A stretch of DNA of 39,947 nt from Pseudomonadota bacterium (GTDB lineage: Bacteria; Desulfobacterota; Desulfarculia; Desulfarculales; Desulfarculaceae). A program made the translations under genes and the position numbers. Below the pieces are notes generated by a model. It saw only the letters and a list, made by a program, of their open reading frames with translations, made no database searches and was not told where the DNA came from. The DNA is taken from NCBI GenBank assembly GCA_018902755.1, contig JAHIQI010000027.1, positions 1 to 39,947 of the forward strand. Reading direction: 5' to 3'. Positions 17,621-25,379 of this stretch are shown in pieces (position 1 is the first letter of the stretch; the number at the start of each line of letters is the position of its first letter).

Positions 17621-18571
17621 TTGCTGATCCGTTCGTTCTCACCCACCTTTGGCAACGTAGCCACCGAGCCCGCTCGGTGGCTACGGGACCAGGGGTGGCA
17701 GGTGGAGCTTTGGCCCCAGGGGCAGCCCGTTGAGCGGGCCGCAACCAAGGAACTGATCGCCGACTGCCACGGCCTGGTCACCGGCATGGCCCCCATCGAC
17801 CGGGAGATGCTCCTGGCCGCGCCCCATCTCAAGGTGGTCACCATGCACGGCACCGGCACCGATCACATCGATATGGCCTTCGCCAAAAAGCGCGGCGTGG
17901 TGGTGTGCAACGTGCCCGGCGGCAACCAAAGGGCCGTGGCCGAACTGGCCATGGGCCTTATATTCTCCCTGGCCCGCGGCATCCCCCAGGCCAGACAACT
18001 GGTGCTGGACGGCGGCTGGTCCCCGGTGATCGGCTGCGAGGTGGGCGGCAAGACCCTGGGCATCCTGGGCCTGGGCAAGATCGGCCGGGAGCTGGCGCGC
18101 ATGGCCCACGCCTTGGGCATGGAAGTGGTGGCCCACACCCGCACCCCGCGCCCGGAGTTCGCCGCCGAGTTGGGCCTTACCCTTCTGCCTCTGGACGAGC
18201 TGCTGGCCCGCTCTGACTTCATCAGCCTGCACCTGCCCCTGAAGCCCGAAACCAAAGGCTTGATCGGGGGACGCGAGCTGGCCCTGGTAAAGCCCGGCGC
18301 GTATCTGCTCAATCTGGGACGTGGCGGGGTGGTCGACGAGGCGTCCCTTTACGAGGCCCTGTCTCAGGGCCGCCTGGGCGGGGCCGCCCTGGACGTCCTG
18401 GCTCAGGAGCCACCCCAGGGCAATCCCCTGCTGGAGCTCAGTCAGGTGATCGTGGTGCCACACATCGGCGGCTACACCGTGGAGAGCCTGAGCCAGGTGG
18501 GCTGGACCTGCGCCCGCAACATCGCCGCCGTGCTGAGGGGCGAGCAGCCGCCCCATCCGGTAAACCTCTGA
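17621..18571 (+). CDS. D-isomer 2-hydroxyacid dehydrogenase (TTG start)
   Basis: This is a 316-residue NAD(P)-dependent enzyme of the phosphoglycerate dehydrogenase/hydroxypyruvate reductase family, which interconverts 2-hydroxy and 2-keto acids. The Rossmann motif LGLGKIG is near residue 150, and the catalytic Arg (LGRGG), Glu (AQEPP) and His (VPHIGG) are in order. No ATG gives a sensible N-terminus. A longer in-frame reading would run back through the thiolase gene. A TTG at 17621 has AGAAGG seven bases before it and gives the expected first strand LLIRSF, so I use it. The substrate is unknown, and the gene appears co-transcribed with the thiolase. Confidence 0.85.
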   Translation: MLIRSFSPTFGNVATEPARWLRDQGWQVELWPQGQPVERAATKELIADCHGLVTGMAPIDREMLLAAPHLKVVTMHGTGTDHIDMAFAKKRGVVVCNVPGGNQRAVAELAMGLIFSLARGIPQARQLVLDGGWSPVIGCEVGGKTLGILGLGKIGRELARMAHALGMEVVAHTRTPRPEFAAELGLTLLPLDELLARSDFISLHLPLKPETKGLIGGRELALVKPGAYLLNLGRGGVVDEASLYEALSQGRLGGAALDVLAQEPPQGNPLLELSQVIVVPHIGGYTVESLSQVGWTCARNIAAVLRGEQPPHPVNL

Positions 18572-18624
18572 ACCTGCGCCCATGGACCGCCCGCCCGAGC
18601 GGCCCGCCTTTTCAAGGAAACAAC

Positions 18625-19146
18625 ATGAACGCCATAGAAATCGTCGCCGAACTCATGTCCGCCGCCGTATCCACGGCCCCCAAGACCCGAGGCCTGGACT
18701 ATGTGGAAACCAAAATCGTGCGAGGCGAGGAGCTGGGAAAGCTGGCCCAGGCGGTGGAGGATTTTCCCCGGACTCCCCGCACCGCCTACTTCCAAAACAA
18801 CGCCCAGGACATCCGCTCCTGCGGGACGCTGCTGCTGGTGGGCCTGAAGTCCTCGCCGCCCAACGGGCTGGATTGCGGGGCCTGCGGCTTCCCGGACTGC
18901 AAGTCCATGGCCAAGCACGGCAAGGTGGACGGCAACTTCCAGGGGCCGGTGTGCATGTTCCGTCTCCTGGACATGGGCATCGCCCTGGGCTCTGCGGTCA
19001 AGACCGCAAGCATGCACAACATATACAATCGCATCATGTACAGCGCCGGTGTGGCCGCACGGCGCATGGGACTGGTAGACTGGGACGTCGCTATGGGCGT
19101 ACCCTTGGCCATAGGAGCCAAAAATATTTTCTTTGACCGCAAGTAG
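18625..19146 (+). CDS. DUF2148 iron-sulfur (ferredoxin-like) protein
   Basis: This 173-residue cytoplasmic protein belongs to the DUF2148 family, whose function is not established. It has a cysteine set likely to hold a 4Fe-4S cluster: Cys84, Cys87 and Cys92 in DCGACGFPDC, and Cys110 in GPVCMFR. A further Cys66 is nearby. The C-terminal GIALGSAVKTA and RRMGLVDWDVAMGVPL segments are family-typical. The family is found mainly in anaerobes. Its place inside a catabolic operon suggests electron transfer or a helper role for one of the dehydrogenases, which is an inference. Confidence 0.85.
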   Translation: MNAIEIVAELMSAAVSTAPKTRGLDYVETKIVRGEELGKLAQAVEDFPRTPRTAYFQNNAQDIRSCGTLLLVGLKSSPPNGLDCGACGFPDCKSMAKHGKVDGNFQGPVCMFRLLDMGIALGSAVKTASMHNIYNRIMYSAGVAARRMGLVDWDVAMGVPLAIGAKNIFFDRK

Positions 19147-19205
19147 CTGGAAAGCGGCGCGGGGCCTGCCCGCTTGAGACCTTTCCGGCAGCGGAGGTGA
19201 GCCCC

Positions 19206-20366
19206 GTGAATTTGGATCGCGAATTTAAAAATTGGCTGGTGTCGCTCAGGCACGATCTGCACCAACACCCCGAGGTGGCCCTCAAGGAGGAGCGCACCAC
19301 CAGGCAAATCCTGGCCCATCTTAAGCAACTGGGCATAGAGGCCCACGGCCTGTCGGGCATGACCGGCGTGGTGGGGCTCATCAAGGGAGGCCAGGAAGGG
19401 CCGACCCTGGCCATCCGGGCGGACATAGACGCCCTGCCGGTCCAGGAGATGAACCAGGTCCCCTACAAATCCACCCACCCCGGATTCATGCACGCCTGCG
19501 GCCACGACGTTCACACGGCCGTCTTGCTGGGGCTGGCCCGTCTGGTCATGGACTCCGGCCTGGCCCAGCGTATGCGGGGCAACCTGAAGTTGATCTTCCA
19601 GCCCGCCGAGGAAACCGGCGTGGGCGCGCGCATGATGGTGGAGCGGGGGGTTTTGGAAAACCCGGCCGTGGACCGCATCATCGCCGCGCACGTGGCCGGA
19701 GACCTGCCCACCGGCCACATGGGGGTCAACTTCGGCCAGAGCCACGCCTCCAACGATCTATTCCGCCTGAACATCAAAGGCAAGGGCACCCATGGAGCCC
19801 GCCCCCACCAGGGCAACGACCCGGTGGTGGCCGGAGCCTATCTGGTCAACGCTCTGCAATCGGTGGTGGCGCGGCGGGTGGACCCCCTGGAGGCGGCGGT
19901 GATCAGCGTGTGCCGCTTCCACGCGGGCGAGGCCCTGAACGTCATCCCCGAGACCGCCGAGCTGGCCGGCACCATGCGGGCCATGACCACGGCGGTGCAA
20001 AAAGAGCTCAACGAGCAGTTGCAGCGCATGGTGCGGGGCATATCCGAGACCTTCAACGTGGAATGCGACCTCAAGGTGGAGGAGGTGTTCCCGCCCTGTA
20101 TGAACGACCCCCAGGTGGTGGAATTCATGGAGCAGTGCGCGGGCACGGTGGTGGGGCTGGACAAGGTGCACCACTCGCCGCCGGTGACCGGCTCCGAGGA
20201 CTTCGCCTTTTTCACCCAGCTGGTCCCCGGCGCCATCGTACGCCTGGGCTGCGGCGACGGCCACGGCGAACCGGCCCTGCACTCGCCCCGTTTCGACGTG
20301 GACGACGAGGTGCTCTTCACCGGAGTGCGCGTCTTCTACGAGGCGGTCAACCGCTACTTGGGCTGA
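19206..20366 (+). CDS. M20 family amidohydrolase (hippurate/IAA-amino acid hydrolase type)
   Basis: This 386-residue metal-dependent hydrolase removes acyl groups from N-acyl amino acids or similar amides. The M20D motifs are clear: HACGHD with Cys98 and His100 as ligands, QPAEE with Glu135/136, His162 in AAHVAG, a dimerisation domain starting at RPHQGND, and GSEDFAFF near the C-terminus. I chose the GTG at 19206, eight bases after GGAGG; a GTG at 19197 overlaps that site. There is no signal peptide, so it acts in the cytoplasm. As the last gene of the cluster it could free an amine from the imported compound, which is a speculative role. Confidence 0.9.
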   Translation: MNLDREFKNWLVSLRHDLHQHPEVALKEERTTRQILAHLKQLGIEAHGLSGMTGVVGLIKGGQEGPTLAIRADIDALPVQEMNQVPYKSTHPGFMHACGHDVHTAVLLGLARLVMDSGLAQRMRGNLKLIFQPAEETGVGARMMVERGVLENPAVDRIIAAHVAGDLPTGHMGVNFGQSHASNDLFRLNIKGKGTHGARPHQGNDPVVAGAYLVNALQSVVARRVDPLEAAVISVCRFHAGEALNVIPETAELAGTMRAMTTAVQKELNEQLQRMVRGISETFNVECDLKVEEVFPPCMNDPQVVEFMEQCAGTVVGLDKVHHSPPVTGSEDFAFFTQLVPGAIVRLGCGDGHGEPALHSPRFDVDDEVLFTGVRVFYEAVNRYLG

Positions 20367-20390
20367 TACCGCCCCATCGCTGAATAAAGT

Positions 20391-20419
20391 CAGGGCGGCC
20401 CCTTAATGGGGTCGCCCTG
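20391..20419. terminator. Terminator between convergent amidohydrolase and atp operons
   Basis: CAGGGCGGCCCC (20391-20402) pairs with GGGGTCGCCCTG (20408-20419) over 12 bp with one G-T pair, around a TTAAT loop. Read on the minus strand, the hairpin is followed by GACTTTATT, a moderate T-rich tail. It lies between two genes that converge and can serve both, better for the atp side. Confidence 0.72.
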
Positions 20420-20457
20420 CTTGCATCTGGGATTGGAGCGCCTGGGTTAAAGACCGT

Positions 20458-21348
20458 TTATTTACGCTCGTGCTCCTTGAAAGCCTCGTACCCGGAAACG
20501 ATGTCCAGAAGCTCCTCGGTGATGGCCATCTGCCGCTGCTGATAATAGCGGCGGGTGAGTTCGTCCATGCGCTCGGCGATGCTCTTTTCCGCCCCCTGCA
20601 TGGCCGCCAGGCGTGAGGCGTTTTCGCTGGCCGCGCTCTCGGCCAAGGCCTGATACAAGCCGATAAACAGGTATTGCCGCAGCAGGGCCGAGAACAGGGC
20701 CTGGGGGTCCATGGTGAAGCCGGGCAGGCTGGGCCCTTGCCATGGCTCCTGGCGCAGCTTTTCCAGCCACTGCTGGTCCAGGGGCAACAGCTCCCGTTTG
20801 CGGGGCTTGTAGGCCGCGCCGTGCAACTGCTGGTTGTAATAGAGCTGCACCCGATCGATGCCCTGGCGAGCGCCCCAGGTCTGGATGTGAAACAGCAACT
20901 CGTGCACCAGGGGGGTGATGCCCGCGATGGAGCCGGGCACTGCGAGATAGCTTTCCGCCTGGCCCCCCGCGTCTTCCCACGGCCCCAGCACCCGCTGACC
21001 CACGGCCACCATGGGCAAACCGGCTATGGGCACCGAAGCGGCGGCCAAATCTTCCAGGGCGAAGCTGGTCACCTGCTCGTTTAGTGAGCCTGCCATGCCC
21101 TGGTCCGAGCCGAAGATGATGACCCCCAGGTTGCCCGTGGCCCGGCGGCGCGCCGTGGGCTGGTGCCCCCCCGCTCCCAAGACCACGGCCAGACCCAACT
21201 CCACGGTGCGGGCGTAGTCAGACAGGGAGCGCACCGCCTTTTCATATTGGCGGATGTTCACCGCGGCCATGGCCTTCATGGTCTTGACCACGGACTGCAA
21301 GTCCTCGGTGCTGCCCAGCTTGCGCTTTAGTCCCTCGACGGTTTCCAT
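20458..21348 (-). CDS. atpG: N-type ATPase gamma subunit
   Basis: This 296-residue central stalk subunit turns inside the alpha-beta hexamer and couples it to the c-ring. The N-terminal coiled coil (start METVEGLKRKL, then VKTMKAMAAVNIRQYE) and the C-terminal helix with an RRYYQQRQMAITEELLDI segment are typical of gamma. The ATG lies two bases after the atpA stop, so translation is probably coupled. It is the last gene of the nine-gene operon, as expected for the N-ATPase order, and is followed by a terminator hairpin. Confidence 0.93.
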   Translation of the reverse strand: METVEGLKRKLGSTEDLQSVVKTMKAMAAVNIRQYEKAVRSLSDYARTVELGLAVVLGAGGHQPTARRRATGNLGVIIFGSDQGMAGSLNEQVTSFALEDLAAASVPIAGLPMVAVGQRVLGPWEDAGGQAESYLAVPGSIAGITPLVHELLFHIQTWGARQGIDRVQLYYNQQLHGAAYKPRKRELLPLDQQWLEKLRQEPWQGPSLPGFTMDPQALFSALLRQYLFIGLYQALAESAASENASRLAAMQGAEKSIAERMDELTRRYYQQRQMAITEELLDIVSGYEAFKEHERK

Positions 21349-21350
21349 GC

Positions 21351-22949
21351 CTAAGCCTTCTCCTCCTCCTGGGGAGCTTCGGGCCCGGGCGCGGCTTGTC
21401 CATCCGGTGCTTGCACGATTTCATCTGCCTCATCGAGCTTCAGGGCCTGGCGGGCGGCCTCGGTGATCTGCGCCAGCCCCTGGTCGGATAGCGGCTCGCC
21501 GTTTTGGATGCCCTCGGCGATCTCCTCCAGCGGCCCCTGCATGACCCGGCGCACCTCTTCCTCGGCCCCAGCCACCGCGTCCAGCTCCAAGGAGTCGAAA
21601 AGGCCCTGGTTCACCGCGACCAAAGCGGCGATCTGCTCGGCCACGGGCAAGGGCTGGTATTGGGGCTGCTTGAGCACCTCGCGCACCCTGCGCCCGCGCT
21701 CCAGGTTCTTGCGGGTGTCCTCGTCCAGGCGGCTGCCGAAGCGGGCGAAGGATTCCAGCTCCTCGAACTGGGTGTAGGCAAGCCGGAGGTCGGCGGCCAC
21801 CCGGTGGTAGGCTGGGAGTTGGGTCTTGCCTCCCACCCGGCTCACGCTCTTGCCCACATCCACTGCCGGGAGGATGCCCTTGCGGAACAGCTCGGGGTTC
21901 AGATACACCTGGCCGTCGGTTATGGAGATGAGGTTGGTGGGGATGTAGGCGGAGAGGTTCTGGGCCTCGGTCTCGATGATGGGCAGGGCGGTGAGCGAAC
22001 CGCCGCCCAGGTCGTCGCGCAGGTGAGTGGAGCGCTCCAGCAGGCGCGAGTGCACGTAGAAGATGTCGCCGGGAAAGGCCTCGCGCCCCGGCGGGCGGCG
22101 CAGCAGCAGGGACAGCTCCCGGTAGGCTCTGGCGTGGCGGGTGAGGTCGTCGTAGACCACCAGCACGTCGCGGCCCTGGGCCATGAAGTACTCGCCCATG
22201 CTGGTGGCCGCGTAGGGCGCGAAAAATTGCAGGCCCGGCGGGTCCTCCTCGGTGGCTACCATCACCAGGCTGTATTCCATGGCCCCGGCCTCGCGCAGGC
22301 TGCCGATCACCCTCGCCACCGCCGAACTGCGCTTGCCCACCGCACAGTAGATGCAGATGACGTCCTTGTCGCGCTGGTTCAGGATGGTGTCGATGGCCAG
22401 GGCGGTCTTACCGGTCTGGCGGTCGCCCAGGATAAGCTCCCGCTGGCCCCGGCCGATGGGTATCATGGCGTCCACCACCTTCATGCCGGTCTGCAAAGGC
22501 TCGGTGACCGGGGCACGTTGCATGATCTCCGGGGCGGGGCGCTCCACGGGCAGGCGCTCGGCCGCCTCGATGGGCCCCAGGTTGTCCAGGGGCTTGGCCC
22601 GGGCATCCACCACCCGGCCCAGCAGCTCCGGCCCCACCGGCGTGTCCAGCACCCGGCCGGTGCGCCGCACCTCGCCGCCCGCGGACAGGCCCTCCCCATG
22701 GTCCAGCAGGATAACCCCCACCTCGCGGGCGTCCAGGTTGAAGGCCATGCCCTCCACGCCGCCCTGGAACAGAAGTATCTCCTCGCTCTGCACGCCCTTG
22801 AGGCCGGAGACCTGCACCACGCCGGGTCCCACGCTCTGCACCTCGCCCACCTCTTGCAGGCGCGGGCTGAAGCCGGTGCGCCCTTCGCTTCCCAAGGCTT
22901 TGCCCACCGCCTCCAGGGCTTGGCGCATTTCAGGCTCTCGCTCAGACAC
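21351..22949 (-). CDS. atpA: N-type ATPase alpha subunit
   Basis: This subunit binds ATP at non-catalytic sites and supplies the Arg finger to beta. The P-loop GDRQTGKTA and the SLLLRRPPGREAFPGD and HSRLLERS segments are clear. I place the start at a GTG (22949) because GAGGAA lies about five bases before it and it overlaps the atpF stop by 8 bases. An ATG at 22928 is a weaker alternative and one at 22982 would overlap atpF by 41 bases. The protein is 532 residues and ends in an acidic, Pro-rich tail of about 25 residues that ordinary alpha subunits lack. Confidence 0.92.
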   Translation of the reverse strand: MSEREPEMRQALEAVGKALGSEGRTGFSPRLQEVGEVQSVGPGVVQVSGLKGVQSEEILLFQGGVEGMAFNLDAREVGVILLDHGEGLSAGGEVRRTGRVLDTPVGPELLGRVVDARAKPLDNLGPIEAAERLPVERPAPEIMQRAPVTEPLQTGMKVVDAMIPIGRGQRELILGDRQTGKTALAIDTILNQRDKDVICIYCAVGKRSSAVARVIGSLREAGAMEYSLVMVATEEDPPGLQFFAPYAATSMGEYFMAQGRDVLVVYDDLTRHARAYRELSLLLRRPPGREAFPGDIFYVHSRLLERSTHLRDDLGGGSLTALPIIETEAQNLSAYIPTNLISITDGQVYLNPELFRKGILPAVDVGKSVSRVGGKTQLPAYHRVAADLRLAYTQFEELESFARFGSRLDEDTRKNLERGRRVREVLKQPQYQPLPVAEQIAALVAVNQGLFDSLELDAVAGAEEEVRRVMQGPLEEIAEGIQNGEPLSDQGLAQITEAARQALKLDEADEIVQAPDGQAAPGPEAPQEEEKA

Positions 22950-23760
22950 GGCTTTCCTCTGCCTGCTCTTGGGGCGCTTCACGGGCCTCGCCCGCGATGC
23001 TTCTCAGGGAGCGCTCCAAACGCTGCTCCACCTGCTGGCCCATCTCGCGCAAGTACTCCTCAAGGCTCCAGGCCAGTTTGCGGCCCGGCAGCCTTATCTC
23101 CAGGCCCAGAAGCAACTCCGGTGCGTGCTCGAACTCCAGGTTCGCCGCTCCCCCTGCCAGCCCGGCTAGAGCCTGGCGCAACTGATCCCGCTGTGCCTGG
23201 TCCAGCTCAAAAGCGCTACGCACCACCAGGGCGGTGGTTTCCGAAAGGGCGGCCTGCAACTCCTCACGCGCGCTGTCGTCCAAGTCTTTCAGCTTGCCCA
23301 GGAACACCTCCAAGGCGCGCTGGTCCAGGTTTGCATCGGCCAGTTCCTCCAGGGCCTGGCGGGCCATGCCGGCGGCTCCCTGGGCGGCCAGGCGGGCCAG
23401 GTCCCCGGCCAGGGCCTGGCGGTCGCGCTCCAGGGATTCCTGCCAGGCGCTGCGGCGGCCCTCCACGTCCTCCTTGGCCCGCGCCACCAACTCCTCGCGG
23501 CGCTGGTCGGCCTCCTGCTTTACCTGCTCCAGTATCTTGAGGCTCTCGGCTTCCAGGTCCTCTTTCTTGGCGGCCAGTTCCAGCACGCTCTGCCGTGCCT
23601 TTTCCTCCCTGGCCTCGGCCTCCTCGAAGCGCCCGGCTATGGAGGCCTCCCGCTCGTCGATGGCCTTGATGATGCGGTCGTAGAGGAACCGCTTCAAGAG
23701 CCAGATCAGGATCAGGAAGTTGACGACCTGGGCCGCCACGGTGAACCAGTCTATGAGCAC
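22942..23760 (-). CDS. atpF: N-type ATPase b subunit with delta-like C-terminal region
   Basis: This is a 272-residue stator subunit, longer than the usual b subunit of about 160. The N-terminus has one membrane segment (residues about 5-25), followed by a long charged coiled coil (about 30-150). The last 100 or so residues, with ALVVRSAFELDQAQ and the segment LLLGLEIRLPGRKLAWSLEEYL, resemble the C-terminal part of the delta/OSCP subunit. No separate atpH is present. The simplest reading is a b-delta fusion that anchors the stator to F1. The delta resemblance is my reading of short motifs and needs a profile search. Confidence 0.85.
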   Translation of the reverse strand: MLIDWFTVAAQVVNFLILIWLLKRFLYDRIIKAIDEREASIAGRFEEAEAREEKARQSVLELAAKKEDLEAESLKILEQVKQEADQRREELVARAKEDVEGRRSAWQESLERDRQALAGDLARLAAQGAAGMARQALEELADANLDQRALEVFLGKLKDLDDSAREELQAALSETTALVVRSAFELDQAQRDQLRQALAGLAGGAANLEFEHAPELLLGLEIRLPGRKLAWSLEEYLREMGQQVEQRLERSLRSIAGEAREAPQEQAEESRV

Positions 23761-23763
23761 GGC

Positions 23764-24042
23764 CTAGCTCCCAGCCTTTTGCACCACATAGTCCCAGAAG
23801 GGGTTGGCGAACAGCAGGATCATGGAGACCACGAAGCAGTAGATGGCCGTGGACTCGACCATGGCCAGCCCCACGAATAGGGTGCGGGTGATGGTGTTGG
23901 ACTCGTCAGGCTGTTGGGCCATGGCGGCCAGGGCCTGGGCCACAGCGCGGCCCTCGCCCAGGGCGGGGCCAATGGAGCCGATGCCGATGGTGATGCCAGC
24001 AGTGGCCACCGAGATCATGCCTATGAGGCCCAAATTATCCAT
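23764..24042 (-). CDS. atpE: N-type ATPase c subunit (membrane rotor ring)
   Basis: This 92-residue hairpin protein has two membrane helices and forms the rotor ring. The first helix carries GEGRAV with Glu30, and the second VESTAIY with the ion-carrying Glu63, followed by Ser64, Thr65 and Tyr68. The VES-T-Y set matches the sodium-binding signature of F-type c subunits, but the helix-1 Gln is a second Glu, as in other N-ATPases. Coupling to sodium was proposed for N-ATPases from such ligands, while proton coupling has been reported for one studied biochemically. I chose the second ATG (24042), six bases after AAAGGAG. The first, at 24048, is too close to that site. Confidence 0.92.
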   Translation of the reverse strand: MDNLGLIGMISVATAGITIGIGSIGPALGEGRAVAQALAAMAQQPDESNTITRTLFVGLAMVESTAIYCFVVSMILLFANPFWDYVVQKAGS

Positions 24043-24784
24043 TGTCATCTCCTTTGGCTAAGGCCTCTTCCTGGGCCTTTTGTTCGTATTGCTTTTGGAT
24101 GCGTACGGCGGAGGCGATATAGACCATGGCCAGCACCGCGAAGATGTAGGCCTGGATCATGCCGGTGAGAAGCCCCAAGGCCTGCATGACCACCGGAAAA
24201 ATGATGGGGGTGATGGCCAGCAGGATGGCGGCGATTTTGGTGCCGCTCATGATGTTGCCGAAAAGGCGCACCGCCAAAGCCAGGGTGCGGCTGAGCTCGC
24301 CCAGGATGTTCATGGGCAGCATGATGAACGAGGGCTTGACGTAGAGCCCCAGGTAGTTTTTCACCCCCCGGCTTTGGATGCCATATGCCGGCACCCCAAC
24401 CAGCACGCACAAGGCCAGGGCGGCGGTGGTGGACAGCGAACCGGTGGGAGGCACCCAGCCCGGAATGATGGTGAGCAAATTGCTCAGGGCAATGAACAAA
24501 AACAACGAGCCCACGAAGGGCAGAAAAGGCGCGGGGTCGCCGTGGGCGATGTCCCTTATCTGGGTGCGCATGGCCTGCACCAGCACCTCCAGGAAGTTCT
24601 GCCAGCGCGACAGCTTGCGCCCCGACTGCACGCGCCGGGTGGCCAGCCAGGCCCCCAGGGTAAGCAACAGCATGGTGATCCAGGTGAAGACGATGGTGGC
24701 GTTGATCTTGACCCATTGCCAATGCCAGAAAATCAACGCGTCCGGGCTGATGTCCTTGATGCCCATGAGGTCCAGGGATTCCAT
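24035..24784 (-). CDS. atpB: N-type ATPase a subunit
   Basis: This 249-residue membrane stator subunit forms the ion half-channels against the c-ring. About five hydrophobic helices are visible. The essential Arg is Arg173 in LALAVRLFGNIMSG. It overlaps atpR by one base (TAATG) and its 3' end overlaps atpE by a few bases, so translation is coupled. The C-terminus (AQEEALAKGDDNG) is short and hydrophilic. Confidence 0.93.
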   Translation of the reverse strand: MESLDLMGIKDISPDALIFWHWQWVKINATIVFTWITMLLLTLGAWLATRRVQSGRKLSRWQNFLEVLVQAMRTQIRDIAHGDPAPFLPFVGSLFLFIALSNLLTIIPGWVPPTGSLSTTAALALCVLVGVPAYGIQSRGVKNYLGLYVKPSFIMLPMNILGELSRTLALAVRLFGNIMSGTKIAAILLAITPIIFPVVMQALGLLTGMIQAYIFAVLAMVYIASAVRIQKQYEQKAQEEALAKGDDNG

Positions 24785-25077
24785 TATGCACCCCGCCCGG
24801 CCGGACGCAACAGGCGCACCAGCACCAGCCGCATGAAGATCATGCCCACCACCGCCGCGGTCAGGCGACGCCAGTCCCCGGCCATTACCAGGTACATGGC
24901 GGCCAGGCTGACCCCCAGGCGCAGCAACATGCTGGCCAGGCTCAGCGCCGCCGGGTAGCGGGCCGTGGCCAGGCGGCGCACCGTCCAGTACAGTCCGCCG
25001 AAGAAAAACGCGCCCACCGCCAAGCCCACCACAAAGGGCAGGATCATGCCGGTCAGGGCGAACTCGCTCATAGCCAT
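24784..25077 (-). CDS. atpR: N-type ATPase-specific subunit AtpR
   Basis: This 97-residue membrane protein has three hydrophobic segments and no enzymatic motif. The position between atpQ and atpB and the sequence pattern (GGLYWTVRRLATARYPA, then SLASMLLRLGVSLAAMYLV and a GDWRRL turn) match AtpR, a small protein known from N-type ATPase operons. Its role is not established; involvement in assembly of the membrane sector has been suggested. A second ATG two codons inside is an alternative start. Confidence 0.85.
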   Translation of the reverse strand: MAMSEFALTGMILPFVVGLAVGAFFFGGLYWTVRRLATARYPAALSLASMLLRLGVSLAAMYLVMAGDWRRLTAAVVGMIFMRLVLVRLLRPAGRGA

Positions 25078-25079
25078 GA

Positions 25080-25379
25080 TCAGTCCTTCTTGCTCTCGCG
25101 CTTTATCCAGAACCAGGCGTTAAGGCAGCCCACCGCCACCCCCACCACCAGCAGGGTTAGGGTCCAGGACGGGGGGCCGGGGTAGCGGCCATCCAGCCAC
25201 ACCCCCAGGGCCACGGCCGCCACGGTGGGCACGGCCACCGCCCACCCCACCATGCCGAACATGCCCAGGCCGAACCACACCGAGCGGTTTTCCTCGCGCG
25301 CCTTTATCTTGCGCTCTTCCTTGCCGCCCACTTCCTTGGGGAAGCGCTGTTCCGCCTTTTTCCTTGGTTCCGGGGTCAT
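25080..25379 (-). CDS. atpQ: N-type ATPase accessory protein AtpQ (AtpI-like)
   Basis: This 99-residue protein has a charged N-terminus (about 30 residues), then two membrane helices: VWFGLGMFGMVGWAVAVP and a second after the WLDGRYP turn. The pattern is that of the AtpI/ATPase_gene1 family, small helpers for membrane-sector assembly. In N-ATPase operons this position is atpQ. I use the ATG that overlaps the atpC stop by one base (TGATG). The stop lies two bases before atpR. Confidence 0.85.
   Translation of the reverse strand: MTPEPRKKAEQRFPKEVGGKEERKIKAREENRSVWFGLGMFGMVGWAVAVPTVAAVALGVWLDGRYPGPPSWTLTLLVVGVAVGCLNAWFWIKRESKKD

Noticed and set aside
21504..23540. Open frame of 678 codons on the plus strand opposite atpA and atpF
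   Set aside because: The opposite strand carries well-conserved ATPase genes. The frame has no recognisable domain and its composition is that of a shadow.
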